Positions 51,173-61,037 of a stretch of DNA of 64,000 nucleotides are shown piece by piece. The DNA is from Sedimentibacter hydroxybenzoicus DSM 7310 (GTDB lineage: Bacteria; Bacillota; Clostridia; Tissierellales; Sedimentibacteraceae). Position 1 is the first letter of the stretch. Every line of letters starts with the position of its first letter. The DNA lies in NCBI RefSeq assembly GCF_013403245.1, contig NZ_JACBNQ010000001.1, positions 310,001-374,000 of the forward strand, given 5' to 3'. The notes beneath the pieces were generated by a model. It searched no databases and was not told where the DNA came from. It saw nothing but the letters and a program-made list of their open reading frames with translations. Both the position numbers and the translations under genes were made by a program.

Positions 51173-54076
51173 CTACATAATCTTTAAAAATATTTCTGCT
51201 ATTTCAGGATCAAATTGTGTTCCGGAGCATCGTTTTATTTCCAAGAGCGCTTCTTCCTTACTTTTTGCTACTTGGTATGGTCGGTTGGCCGTCATTGCTT
51301 CATAAGCGTCCGCAATGGCTATAATTCTTGATTCTAACGGAATTTCATGACCTTTCAGCTTGTCGGGGTATCCGTTGCCGTCAAACATTTCATGGTGATG
51401 CCTCACAATTTTTGCTAATCCGGCATATTCATATGTGTTTCTGAGTATGTGGTATCCTGTTTCTGAATGCTTTTTAATTATATCAAATTCATCATTTGTC
51501 AATGTTTCTTTCTTGTTCAAAAGCTCGGGAGGAATTATTATTTTTCCTATATCATGCAGTATGCCGGCATGCTTTATGGTATAGATTTCTCTTTCGCTGA
51601 AATTCATTTCCCTTGCCATAAGCTCGCAATATTCCGCAACTCTTTCGGTATGTATCTGCTCGTTATCGTATTTCAGATTAATGCTGCGGAGCACATTTTC
51701 TATGACCTGACTTCTCATTGCTCTGCCGTACTTCATTTTTCCTTCATACATGGAGTTTTCGGCATTTTTAATAATTACATCTATGTCCTGACTTGTATCG
51801 GTCTTTATGTCATAACCGGCAGCAATGGAGACGATAACAGATTCAAGCTCAATTTTGGAGGTTTCTTTAATAATGGAATCTCTTATATTCAGTGCCTGCT
51901 CAGAGTTTGTATTCGGCATTAATATAGAAAATTCATCACCGCCCATGCGGGCTATGACATCCTGAGGACGACACGTTTTCTTCAATATACCTGCCACTTT
52001 TTTAAGAAGCTTATCTCCCATTTCATGACCAAATGCATCGTTTGTAAGCTTTAATCCGTTTATGTCAAGCACCATTATGGAGACAGGAAGGTTTTCAACC
52101 GTATCCATGCGTTTCATTGCTTCCTCCATATATCTTCGGTTATATAATCCAGTGAGATAATCATGATAGCTGAGATATTCTATTTGATTGTGCTTTTCTC
52201 TCTTTTCGGTAAAATCCCTGAAAACAATTACAACACCTGTTATTTTTCCGTTTTTGCTCCAAATCGGGGCAGCGCTGTCTTCTATCGGAAGCAGAGTACC
52301 GTTTCTTCGTATCAAAGCGGTATGATTTGCAAGTTCCTTGATTTCACCGGTTCTAAGGACATCCTCAACTAAATTTCTGCAAGGTTCCATTGTATATTCA
52401 TGAACTATTGTAAAGACTTCGGCAAAATCACTGCCTATAGCTTCCTCTTCCTTCCAGCCTGTAAGCTGTTCGGCAATTACATTCATCAATATAATCTTTC
52501 CCTTATTGTCGGTTGAAATTACGCCGTCACCTATGGACAGCAATGTTGTCCTGAAGTTTTCCTTTTCCATATACAGAAGCTCTTCCATCCTTTTACGGTT
52601 GGAAATATCATCAATAATAACTGCAAACTGATTATTGCCGGGTGAATAGGCAACAACCTGGTACCATCTGCCAAGCTCATCGGCATAGTTTTCGAACTCC
52701 TGAGAATCACCTGTCAGTGCAACCTCGCCGTATGTGTTTAACCAGTAGGGTTCTAAATGAGGCAGTACCTCCAAAGCTCTTTTTCCTACTATTTCTTCAG
52801 GCTTTAAACCTGTTAATTTTTCAAAGCTGCTATTTGCACTCAGGAAGCGGTAGTCAACAGGCGTACCTTTTTCATCCGTAATAATTTCATGAACAGCCAG
52901 TCCAAACTGCATTTTTTCTACAAGCATTTGGTGGTCAGTGATGATATTTTTAATGGATTTCTGAGTAGTATTAAGAGATTTGGCAATATCACCAAACTCA
53001 TCTTTTTTATTAATTAAGCTTTCAGGAACCTCATTGTCGAAGTTTCCGGCTGCCATAATCCCAAGCTGATTTTTGATATTTTCAATTGATTTTATTACTC
53101 CGTCAGATATTCTGTTCAATATTAAAATAAGTGCGGCAAATACTACGGCTGCTACAACCAAAATTAATCTAATGATGCCTGATATGGCTGCCTGTGCATC
53201 TTCCATCTTATAACCTATATTGACAAAACCGATAAAATTTTCGTCAATAATAATGGGATATACTACATCGTAGATACTTTCGCCCAGTGAGGCCGAATAA
53301 TATTCCGAAGCATGAGGAGCTCTGTTTTGAACAACGGAAATGAAGTTTTCAATGCTTTTTTGCATTCCGATATCTTCCGGGTTGCTGCATGCAATAACAA
53401 CATTATTATTGTCTACGACATGAATGTATGAAATATCCTCATTTGATGCCATATCCTCCACAATTGTTTGATAACTGAATTGATTTGTCAGCTCGTATAT
53501 TTTATCTGCAGAAATTCCTGCCTGTACGAATGTGCCGTCAGCACTTCTTACAGCACCGTATTTTACATAATTACCGAATTCCGCATCCTTCCTTATATCC
53601 TCCATTAATTCCGACTGTCCCTGCATAATTGTGCTCAGGGGATGATTACTGTCCGGTCTCCAGCCCAAATATCCCGGCACGGTCGCATAAATGATTTCTC
53701 CATCCTTATCAAACCAATAAATTTCGTCAATATCAAAATCTTCAGACAATTCATTTAAATAATCATTGCTCAAAATGCCTTTGTTTTTTATAACTATATT
53801 GCATACTGCACGGATGCGGTCTTCGATCATGTCGTTTAACACATCTTCTGCTGCTTCGTTGGATTTCAGGCGTCCAATAAACTGCTGTGCAATATGAAAC
53901 CCGTGAGTTTTCATATTATTAAGCATAGCTTCTTTTGTAAAGTAAGATGAGATTCCGGTAATGGTTACTATCGCCAGAAATACGATACCAAGAGGGAGAT
54001 ACAGTATTTTTCCCCTGAATGACAAAGATTTTTTATATAATGTATTCAATACATTTAAATGATTTCTTTCGTTCAT
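51173..54076 (-). CDS. Sensor with PAS, GGDEF and HD-GYP domains (c-di-GMP turnover)
   Basis: A 967-residue membrane sensor. After the first span (about 21-41) comes an outer dCache-like domain, then a second span near 300, a HAMP-like linker, two PAS domains (about 385-500 and 505-630), GGDEF (640-795) and HD-GYP (800-967). ARMGGDEFSIL is the intact synthase active site, and RPQD five residues ahead is the inhibitory I-site. HD-GYP shows HDIGKI, HHEMFDGNGYPDKLKG, an intact phosphodiesterase. So it may make and break c-di-GMP. A c-di-GMP-I-like riboswitch occurs elsewhere in the window. Confidence 0.95.
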   Translation of the reverse strand: MNERNHLNVLNTLYKKSLSFRGKILYLPLGIVFLAIVTITGISSYFTKEAMLNNMKTHGFHIAQQFIGRLKSNEAAEDVLNDMIEDRIRAVCNIVIKNKGILSNDYLNELSEDFDIDEIYWFDKDGEIIYATVPGYLGWRPDSNHPLSTIMQGQSELMEDIRKDAEFGNYVKYGAVRSADGTFVQAGISADKIYELTNQFSYQTIVEDMASNEDISYIHVVDNNNVVIACSNPEDIGMQKSIENFISVVQNRAPHASEYYSASLGESIYDVVYPIIIDENFIGFVNIGYKMEDAQAAISGIIRLILVVAAVVFAALILILNRISDGVIKSIENIKNQLGIMAAGNFDNEVPESLINKKDEFGDIAKSLNTTQKSIKNIITDHQMLVEKMQFGLAVHEIITDEKGTPVDYRFLSANSSFEKLTGLKPEEIVGKRALEVLPHLEPYWLNTYGEVALTGDSQEFENYADELGRWYQVVAYSPGNNQFAVIIDDISNRKRMEELLYMEKENFRTTLLSIGDGVISTDNKGKIILMNVIAEQLTGWKEEEAIGSDFAEVFTIVHEYTMEPCRNLVEDVLRTGEIKELANHTALIRRNGTLLPIEDSAAPIWSKNGKITGVVIVFRDFTEKREKHNQIEYLSYHDYLTGLYNRRYMEEAMKRMDTVENLPVSIMVLDINGLKLTNDAFGHEMGDKLLKKVAGILKKTCRPQDVIARMGGDEFSILMPNTNSEQALNIRDSIIKETSKIELESVIVSIAAGYDIKTDTSQDIDVIIKNAENSMYEGKMKYGRAMRSQVIENVLRSINLKYDNEQIHTERVAEYCELMAREMNFSEREIYTIKHAGILHDIGKIIIPPELLNKKETLTNDEFDIIKKHSETGYHILRNTYEYAGLAKIVRHHHEMFDGNGYPDKLKGHEIPLESRIIAIADAYEAMTANRPYQVAKSKEEALLEIKRCSGTQFDPEIAEIFLKIM

Positions 54077-54274
54077 ATTTACCGTCCTATACTTTTAGTA
54101 ATATATTTATCGTCATGAAAGTTAATTTAATTAATAAAAAATAGATAATAATAATATTTCTTGGCTTGAGTTTTGTTTGCTGTAAAATTATAATGTATAT
54201 GTAAATATGACATACTGTTGTCACGATATATGTTGTATGATGATTGTATCACATAATCCGAAAGGAAGAAGACT

Positions 54275-55138
54275 ATGCATTATGCCGATTATAAAACCAT
54301 ACTTTCGCCGAAAAACGGTATGAATCTGTATCGGGGCTGCTCTCATGGTTGTATTTATTGTGACAGCCGAAGCTTGTGTTATCAAATCAATCATATCTTT
54401 GAGGATATAGAGGTTAAGAGAAACGCTCCGTTGATTTTGGAAGAGCAGCTTCGTCGTAAAAGAAATCCTTGTATGATAAGCACGGGAGCAATGACCGACC
54501 CTTATGTACATATTGAAGAAGAATTACAGTTTACAAGGCAGTGTCTTGCTCTTATTGAGCGATACGGCTTCGGGCTTGCAATTCTGACAAAGTCATCTCG
54601 GATTCTTCGTGATTTAGATTTGCTGAAAGCCATAAACGAAAAAACGAAATGTGTTGTTCAGATGACATTGACTACTTATGATGAGAACTTATGCAGAAAA
54701 CTTGAACCCAATGTTTCCACAACATTGGAGAGGTTCCATGTTCTTGAGGTCATGCGTGATAACGGAATACCAACCGTCGTATGGCTTGACCCCGTTCTGC
54801 CCTTTATCAATGACACGGAAGAGAATCTTCTTGGATTAATGGATTACTGTATACGGGCAAAGGTCCACGGAATTATATGCTTTGGTTTCGGCTTGACATT
54901 ACGGGAGGGTAACAGAGAGTATTTTTATAAGCAGCTCGACCGACTTTTTCCGGGGATGAAGCAAAGGTATATAAGTGCCTTTGGAAATTCCTATGTGTGT
55001 AACAGCAAAAACAACCGTCATCTGATGACTGTTTTCACGGAACTGTGTGAGAAGCACAACATACTTTGGAAGACTGACGATGTATTTGAATATCTTCAGA
55101 CGTTTGAACCGAAAAATCAGCAATTATCTCTATTTTAA
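54275..55138 (+). CDS. SPL-like radical SAM protein
   Basis: A 287-residue protein of the spore-photoproduct-lyase-like radical SAM group. C22, C26 and C29 in GCSHGCIYC are the [4Fe-4S] CxxxCxxC motif. Further family features are GAMTDPYVHIEEE and ILTKSSRILRDLDLL. Close relatives (Rv2578c-like) are uncharacterised; it lacks the extra N-terminal region of true SplB. Ribosome site GAAAGGAAG. No operon partner. Confidence 0.85.
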   Translation: MHYADYKTILSPKNGMNLYRGCSHGCIYCDSRSLCYQINHIFEDIEVKRNAPLILEEQLRRKRNPCMISTGAMTDPYVHIEEELQFTRQCLALIERYGFGLAILTKSSRILRDLDLLKAINEKTKCVVQMTLTTYDENLCRKLEPNVSTTLERFHVLEVMRDNGIPTVVWLDPVLPFINDTEENLLGLMDYCIRAKVHGIICFGFGLTLREGNREYFYKQLDRLFPGMKQRYISAFGNSYVCNSKNNRHLMTVFTELCEKHNILWKTDDVFEYLQTFEPKNQQLSLF

Positions 55139-55196
55139 ATTGGAGGAGATATTCAGATACACAGACTTTTTAAAATAATACAGGAAATAAAAAACA

Positions 55197-55216
55197 AGGA
55201 CTCCGACAGGAGTCCT
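55197..55216. terminator. Bidirectional hairpin between convergent genes
   Basis: AGGACTCC pairs with GGAGTCCT around GACA, with A/T flanks on both sides. It lies between the SPL-like gene and the toxin-antitoxin pair. Confidence 0.75.
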
Positions 55217-55227
55217 AAAATTAAATA

Positions 55228-55458
55228 TTATAATAATCCTAATTCTTTCATTGCATCGTCAATAGGGACAAATTCATTGCAATCCGGGTTGTTTTCAATA
55301 TCCTTAATCAGTTCCAAATCCCATTCATCTGGTTCAACAGATTCAATATTATCCCATTCATTGGGGAATTGTTCCGTTATAATCTTCCATAATTTTTTAG
55401 CATCAGCATCAGTCATAACAGTTATTGCTCCTAAAATTCTTTCTTTAATATTGCTCAT
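55228..55458 (-). CDS. Antitoxin-like small protein
   Basis: A 76-residue acidic protein (SNIKERILGAITVMTDADAKKLWKIITEQFPNEWDNIE...) that follows a RelE-type toxin gene by 10 bases. The order and size fit a toxin-antitoxin pair, toxin first. The N-terminal helical part resembles DUF-type antitoxins with TDADAKKLW; the C terminus is an acidic tail. Confidence 0.75.
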   Translation of the reverse strand: MSNIKERILGAITVMTDADAKKLWKIITEQFPNEWDNIESVEPDEWDLELIKDIENNPDCNEFVPIDDAMKELGLL

Positions 55459-55468
55459 CTTTAACCTC

Positions 55469-55699
55469 CTACTTGTAAACTTGACCTCGGTTATCTATTT
55501 TCTTTATATATAGTTCATTATCTTCTTTAGTAAAAACAATACGAAAACTACCTACACGTAATCGGTATTCTTCTTTACCTTGAAGTTTTTTTACATCACC
55601 TGAAGGTAAGCGATTTATAGATTCAATAATACGTGTAGATATTATTTTATTCTGTTTTTTTAAAAATTTAATAGCATCTTTAGAATAATTTAATTTCAT
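55469..55699 (-). CDS. RelE-type toxin
   Basis: A 76-residue toxin with the RelE superfamily core: YSKDAIKFLKKQNKIISTRIIESINRLPSGDVKKLQGKEEYRLRVGSFRIVFTKEDNELYIKKIDNRGQVYK. The RLRVGSFRIVF strand and the last R-G-Q-V-Y-K strand are characteristic. It should cut mRNA on the ribosome. The antitoxin gene follows. Confidence 0.9.
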   Translation of the reverse strand: MKLNYSKDAIKFLKKQNKIISTRIIESINRLPSGDVKKLQGKEEYRLRVGSFRIVFTKEDNELYIKKIDNRGQVYK

Positions 55700-55787
55700 G
55701 TACTCCTCCCGATTAGTATATTCTAAGATATTTAGATTATGTGATCGAGTACATATATTATATTATTATGTGCAGATTTTTTCAATA

Positions 55788-55820
55788 GATGAAGCAAAAT
55801 ATTTACGTATTTGCTTCATC
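55788..55820 (-). terminator. Terminator of the MFS gene
   Basis: On the reverse strand GATGAAGCAAA pairs with TTTGCTTCATC, overlapping the stop codon; a TATTG and A-run follow. Confidence 0.7.
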
Positions 55821-56979
55821 ATTTTGTATTTCTGAGTTTCAGGTTCCATACAGAATAAACAATCAGCCCTATGAAGCAAAAAATTGCACCGGATATCATG
55901 GCGTACTTTATGTTGATATCTGCCATTTTACCAAAGATCAGATTTGTGCCCACAGCCATTAAATTCATAGCACTCGAATATGCGGATAAAATTGTGGCAC
56001 GGCAGGATAAATTTATTTGCCGATTTTCAATATCCATTCGCATAGGTACGAAAAGTGATGCTGATATTCTCAAAATCAATATTCCCATCACTGAAGTAAT
56101 TGGATTTGAATACAATGCAAGCACGATGCAGGCAAGACACGCCGCAGAAAACAGAAGCTTGACGGTAGCAGCTTCACCCAGACGTTCTGAAATTTTGTAG
56201 GAATAAGCTGCAAACAGGCCTGAAATTGTAACCAGGATGTATATATATCCCATGTAGCGGGGCTCGATTCCCGAGCGCAGATACTGAAGCTGATTCAGAA
56301 AAACAGTAATAGTCTGGTTGCTTTCTGCAAGGAGAGCAGCAGCAAACAGAAACATAAAGAATGATTTGTTCTGTGTAATAGCTGAAAAAATAATTTTTAT
56401 TTGTTCATTAAATCCAATGTGTCTTGTTGTATTTATTTTGACTTCACTGAGGAAAAGAGAAAGTACCATGGCTGTACCATAAGATATAATGGTAAGAAAA
56501 GCAGCTAGACTATAGTTATCTTTTATGATGACAGAAAATATCACTGAAGCACAAATCAAGCCTGTCGTATTCATGGCCTCGTATATTCCAAATACTTTCT
56601 GACTGTCCCTTTTGTTTACACACATGTACAGATAGGCAGAATCACAACCTGAAAGACCTGATATAACAATTGACAAAACAAGTCTTTCAGCAAGGAATAA
56701 TGAAAAGCTGTCTGCTTTCCAAAATATTATCTTTGATATGAAGTAAAGAATATTACATATGAGTATGGTCTTCTTGTAGCCAATTTTGTCTGATACATAA
56801 CCCCACGGCAACTCAAGCAAAATCATAATAATCAAGGATATGCTTTCTATTAACGTGATATCAAACACAGAAAGTCCCTGTATCTGACGATATAAGGTGG
56901 CTATGGGACCATAGAATATTAAGCCTTGCAATAAAGCAATAGCATAGAGTAAACGTATATTTGATTTTTTATTATCCAA
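55819..56979 (-). CDS. MFS transporter
   Basis: TTG start at 56979, 8 bases after CGGAGGA; the open frame extends to 57018 without a site. The 386-residue protein has about 12 spans. Motif A is GYVSDKIGYKKT in the first cytoplasmic loop, and a central loop is KINTTRHIGFNEQIK. It resembles drug or metabolite exporters similar to the first MFS of the window (LLELPWGYVSDKIGYKK against FEIPSGYLADNFGRKK). Substrate unknown. Confidence 0.85.
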   Translation of the reverse strand: MDNKKSNIRLLYAIALLQGLIFYGPIATLYRQIQGLSVFDITLIESISLIIMILLELPWGYVSDKIGYKKTILICNILYFISKIIFWKADSFSLFLAERLVLSIVISGLSGCDSAYLYMCVNKRDSQKVFGIYEAMNTTGLICASVIFSVIIKDNYSLAAFLTIISYGTAMVLSLFLSEVKINTTRHIGFNEQIKIIFSAITQNKSFFMFLFAAALLAESNQTITVFLNQLQYLRSGIEPRYMGYIYILVTISGLFAAYSYKISERLGEAATVKLLFSAACLACIVLALYSNPITSVMGILILRISASLFVPMRMDIENRQINLSCRATILSAYSSAMNLMAVGTNLIFGKMADINIKYAMISGAIFCFIGLIVYSVWNLKLRNTK

Positions 56980-57300
56980 TTTAATCCTCCGAATAATTTT
57001 TCGCATGACAAAAAACATCTTATCACTTAAAAACTATCGGAATATCAAATCGGATTGTTCATAATACTGCTCCTGAATTTATATTGTTACATATTAAAGT
57101 ATACTAAATAAACGGTAAGAAATCAATACTGTGTCGATTAGAAGAAAACATATGAAATATTGAAACATTTTACGCAATAAAACCGTCTTATACCTTGATG
57201 AATAAATGGCATGGTAAGATTAACTTGCAAAAGCAATCGACAAAATAGTATAATGAGCTCTGGACTTTGCAAGAAAGGTATTGAATAAAGAGGAAGATAA

Positions 57301-57579
57301 ATGAAGATAGGTATAAAATACTGCGGAGGGTGCAACCCGAACTACAACAGAAGTGAGGCGGTCAGTCGAATAGTGAGCAGGTATCCCGAAATAGAATTTG
57401 AGCCTGCAAAACATGATACCCGTTATGATCACATATTGATAATCAACGGATGCAGCAGAAACTGTGCGGGATATGAAGAGTTGAAAGCAAACAATAAAAT
57501 TTTTATAAATTCAGTAAAAGATATTGGTAAATTCTTCGCTTACGCTCAGAATGACGAATTGTCAGGTGATTGTGAATAG
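57301..57579 (+). CDS. CGGC-type small cysteine-rich protein
   Basis: A 92-residue protein with GAGGAAG ahead. The N terminus reads MKIGIKYCGGCNPNYNRSEAV, and a second Cys pair occurs in IINGCSRNCAGYEEL. The CxxC plus CxxxC arrangement suggests Fe-S or zinc binding, as in CGGC-domain-like proteins of anaerobes. Function unknown. It stands alone upstream of the O-acyltransferase genes. Confidence 0.65.
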   Translation: MKIGIKYCGGCNPNYNRSEAVSRIVSRYPEIEFEPAKHDTRYDHILIINGCSRNCAGYEELKANNKIFINSVKDIGKFFAYAQNDELSGDCE

Positions 57580-57674
57580 CAGCATTAGAGTTTATTACCG
57601 TTGTATTTATTGAAAACAAATGATATAGTATTTAAGTAGAATTATGTAGTAAATTGGAGGATAAAATAGAATAA

Positions 57675-59084
57675 ATGGTATTTTCGAGTTTAGTTTTCTT
57701 ATATTTGTTTTTCCCTATCAACTTAATTTTTTATTTTATAAGTAAAAACAACACATATAGAAATATTATTCTGTTGGGTTTTTCTTTGTTTTTTTATGCT
57801 TGGGGCGAACCTTTTTTTATTTTCGCATTGCTGTTAAGCGGAATCGTCAATTATTCCTTTGCTTTATTGATAGATAAGCATAAGGGTACATTTAAGAGCA
57901 GGATTTTTTTGTACACGGCAATAATATTTGATTTATCAATGATCGGGATATTTAAGTATTACAATTTCTTTGTAAGCAATATAAACTTTGTTTTAAATAC
58001 AAATATAGGTTTCAGCTCTATCGGATTACCGATTGGTATATCATTTTATACGTTTCAGATAATTTCATACGTTATAGACGTATACAGACAGGACGTACCT
58101 GCTCAAAAGAAATTTTACAAGCTGCTTTTATATATGTCACTCTACCATCAATTGATAGCGGGACCCATAGTAAGATATATTGACGTGGCTAATGAAATAG
58201 ATAACAGAGCTATACCGTCGGATAAGTTCAGTTATGGAATCAACAGATTTATAATCGGCCTGTTAAAGAAGGTAATAATTGCAAATACGGCGGGTCAGGT
58301 TGCAACTATGTTTTTGGACAGTAATTTGAGTGAAATATCAGTTTTAGGCGCCTGGCTTGGAATAATAATGTATTCAATTCAAATTTACTTTGATTTTTCA
58401 GGCTATTCGGACATGGCTATAGGACTCGGCAGGATGTTTGGGTTTACCTATAAAGAAAACTTTAATTATCCATACATCGCAAAAAGTGTACAGGACTTTT
58501 GGAGGAGATGGCATATTTCCTTGAGCTCATTCTTCAGGGATTATGTATATATTCCTCTAGGAGGCAACAGGAAAAACTTTATCCGCAACGTTATGATAGT
58601 TTGGATGTTAACCGGATTTTGGCATGGAGCAAGCTGGAACTTTATTATGTGGGGCTTGTATTACGGTGTTTTCTTATTGCTGGAAAGAATGATTTTATCA
58701 AAAATATTGGATAAAATTCCGTCTGTATTGAAGCACGTTTATTTGATGCTTATAGTTATAATCGGATGGGTGTTTTTCTATTTTATCGATATTAAAGAAG
58801 GATTAAAATTTATCGGTATATTGTTTGGCTATGGCAGCAATCCTTTATATGACATCAAATTTGAGGTTGAGTTTTTTAACAATGTTATATTTTTAATATT
58901 TGCGGCATTTGCGAGCACTCCTGTATTTAAGGTTATATACAGAAAATTAAATGAGCTTATAGTTATTAACAATTATAGACCGTCCAAGTTGACAGTAATA
59001 GCATTCAATGCTTTAATTTTAATCATCAGTACCATATTGTTAGTCGGACAAACTTATAATCCGTTTTTATACTTTAGATTTTAA
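57675..59084 (+). CDS. MBOAT O-acyltransferase (AlgI/PatA-like)
   Basis: A 469-residue multi-span protein (about 10-12 spans), ATG after TTGGAGGAT. MBOAT hallmarks: SVQDFWRRWHISLSSFFRDYVYIPLGGNRK and TGFWHGASWNFIMWGLYYG with the catalytic H in FWHGASW. It resembles AlgI/PatA, which pass acetyl groups across the membrane. The next gene encodes the DHHW-type acetyl transferase partner (13 bases gap), so the pair probably O-acetylates a surface polysaccharide. Confidence 0.95.
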   Translation: MVFSSLVFLYLFFPINLIFYFISKNNTYRNIILLGFSLFFYAWGEPFFIFALLLSGIVNYSFALLIDKHKGTFKSRIFLYTAIIFDLSMIGIFKYYNFFVSNINFVLNTNIGFSSIGLPIGISFYTFQIISYVIDVYRQDVPAQKKFYKLLLYMSLYHQLIAGPIVRYIDVANEIDNRAIPSDKFSYGINRFIIGLLKKVIIANTAGQVATMFLDSNLSEISVLGAWLGIIMYSIQIYFDFSGYSDMAIGLGRMFGFTYKENFNYPYIAKSVQDFWRRWHISLSSFFRDYVYIPLGGNRKNFIRNVMIVWMLTGFWHGASWNFIMWGLYYGVFLLLERMILSKILDKIPSVLKHVYLMLIVIIGWVFFYFIDIKEGLKFIGILFGYGSNPLYDIKFEVEFFNNVIFLIFAAFASTPVFKVIYRKLNELIVINNYRPSKLTVIAFNALILIISTILLVGQTYNPFLYFRF

Positions 59085-59097
59085 GTGAGGCAGAAGG

Positions 59098-60363
59098 ATG
59101 AATAAGAAAAATCAATTGTCACTTTTAAATATATTTATATTTATATTTTTAATTTATATAATAGCAATTCTGAATATAATGGCTCCTAAGAATAAAACAA
59201 TTTCGGAGGTTGAAAACAGAACCTTAGCACAGAAGCCTGTTTTCAGTGTGGAAAATCTATTGTCCGGGAAATATTTCAGAGATTTTGAAGATTTTTTTGC
59301 CGATCATTTCTTTAACAGGGAAAAGTTAGTTAAAATAAGCAAGGGAATAACGTCTTTAAAAGGTATAAAAAGGGAAGAGGAAGTGTTTTTGGTTGGCTTT
59401 GACGGTCAAAATGTGGGTGGAAACGAAGACACCGGAGATAAGACTGAAAAACCTGAAGATACTGCCGAGGGAAATACAAAGGGAAATTTGTTGATTTTAA
59501 ATGATACCGTGATGGAATTGTTTAAATTTAAAGAAGATAAATCAAAGCTGTACGCGGACATGGTTAATACTGTCAGCAGCAGCTTAGGTGAAGAAGTAAC
59601 GGTTTATTCTTTGCTGGCACCTATTCAGATAGAATTTATAAACAATGAAAAATATAAGAATTTATCGGATTCTCAGCATAGCGCCATAGAATTTGTCAAT
59701 AATAATTTTTCCGGGGATATAGTTGCAGTTGATGCGTATACGCCTATTAAGGAACATATTGATGAATATGTTTACTACAGGACAGATCATCATTGGACGT
59801 CTCTTGGGGCATATTATGCATATACCGGCTTTGCTAAGCAGGCAGGACATGAAGCTGTGCCCTTAGACAGCTATAAGAAGGGTGAAGCTCCGGGATTCCT
59901 CGGTCATATTTCAACCGTAAATCCGTCCGAAAAGGTAAACAATAACCCGGATAATGTAATTTATTACAATCCACCCGTTATAACTGAAATGAAGGTTTTT
60001 TATTATGACAAGGAAACGGGGGAAAAGAAATCATATAACGGTAAGGTAATCAATAAAACATACGTAGATTTAGACCAAAAATACGGTGTTTTTTTAGGCG
60101 GAGATTTTCCTCTCGGCGTTATTAAAACTAATGCGAAATCAGATAGAAAAATTATGGTTATAAAGGATTCCTACGGTAATGCTTTCATTCCGTTTTTAAC
60201 ACCTCATTACAAGGAAATATACGTAGTTGACCCAAGGCATTATAAAGAGAGCATAGTCGATTTAGTTAAGGATAATAATATCGGAGAAGTAATGTTTTTA
60301 AACTATATACTTACAACAAACTTTGACAGCTTTATGAACAGTGTTTTGAATTTAGTAAAATAG
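59098..60363 (+). CDS. DHHW (AlgX/AlgJ-like) O-acetyltransferase
   Basis: A 421-residue protein with one N-terminal span (NIFIFIFLIYIIAILNIM) and an outer domain. YYRTDHHWTSLGAYYAY contains the D-H-H-W catalytic block of the SGNH-like AlgJ/AlgX family; IKDSYGNAFIPFLTPHY provides the nucleophile serine segment. An acidic Asp/Glu-rich insertion (GGNEDTGDKTEKPEDTAEGN) lies near 103-125. It would accept acetyl from the MBOAT partner and transfer it to a polysaccharide outside the cell. Confidence 0.9.
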   Translation: MNKKNQLSLLNIFIFIFLIYIIAILNIMAPKNKTISEVENRTLAQKPVFSVENLLSGKYFRDFEDFFADHFFNREKLVKISKGITSLKGIKREEEVFLVGFDGQNVGGNEDTGDKTEKPEDTAEGNTKGNLLILNDTVMELFKFKEDKSKLYADMVNTVSSSLGEEVTVYSLLAPIQIEFINNEKYKNLSDSQHSAIEFVNNNFSGDIVAVDAYTPIKEHIDEYVYYRTDHHWTSLGAYYAYTGFAKQAGHEAVPLDSYKKGEAPGFLGHISTVNPSEKVNNNPDNVIYYNPPVITEMKVFYYDKETGEKKSYNGKVINKTYVDLDQKYGVFLGGDFPLGVIKTNAKSDRKIMVIKDSYGNAFIPFLTPHYKEIYVVDPRHYKESIVDLVKDNNIGEVMFLNYILTTNFDSFMNSVLNLVK

Positions 60364-60483
60364 AAAATAAGACATCCTCACGGTATATGGAATTGGTGAT
60401 TTTCGGTTCCTGCTTTCATAATATCTTCATTATTATGCTTTATAATAATGAGAAAGTATTTATTGTGAAAAGGAGTGATATGA

Positions 60484-60630
60484 ATGTTTAAATTCATAAA
60501 AGACTGGTTGGACAGATTGGCAAAGGAAAATGAAAAAAGCTTCGGAAACGACAGATTGGATTGCTGTGATTTGAACAAACAAAAAAACACAAAGATGCAG
60601 ACTTCTGCAAAGGATACAAATAAGAAATGA
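60484..60630 (+). CDS. LDCC-motif small putative metal-binding peptide
   Basis: ATG at 60484 stands 9 bases after AAAGGAG. The 48-residue product starts MFKFIKDWLDRLAKENEKS, then GNDRLDCCDLN, and ends in a basic tail TNKK. The LDCC motif is the mark of a known family of small clostridial proteins annotated as putative metal-binding. It is too short for routine calling. Function unknown. A terminator-like hairpin follows. Confidence 0.8.
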   Translation: MFKFIKDWLDRLAKENEKSFGNDRLDCCDLNKQKNTKMQTSAKDTNKK

Positions 60631-61037
60631 AGTTCACCGATTGGAGAAAAGAATACAAAAAAATAAGACCCGTACGTAAAGAAGGACTTATTTTTTAGGT
60701 AAAGTTTTTATTTAATTAATGCGGAACATAAATTAAACTGAAGTTATTATACAAATAAATTGTGAAGAAATAATGAAGCATACAGCAAAAGATATATCTG
60801 CAAAACAGCAAAATTCAGTACAAATAAAATGCATAAATTCAACTTTCTATGAAATTATTATTAATAGGAAGTTTTTTTGTAGGAACAACAAAGTTCTGGT
60901 GTACCTGTCCGACATCTTTGATGTCTTAAATGGGTCATGTTCTTAGTTGCATATAAATTTATTTTTATATGGAAAAAAAACAAATATCAATATATAATGA
61001 AATTGTTAACAAATAAATAAAGTCAAAGGGGTCATTC
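60631..61037. other. Non-coding leader of the hybrid kinase gene
   Basis: A hairpin AAATAAG/CTTATTT at 60661-60696 with a T-run terminates the upstream gene. The rest (to 61037) is AT-rich with no open gene; a GC-containing stretch around 60900-60950 has no clear family signature. The kinase start at 61038 has an AAAGGGG site. Confidence 0.5.

Noticed and set aside
60860-60960. Possible riboswitch in the leader of the hybrid kinase gene
   Set aside because: GC-containing patch without the conserved blocks of any class I can recognise.
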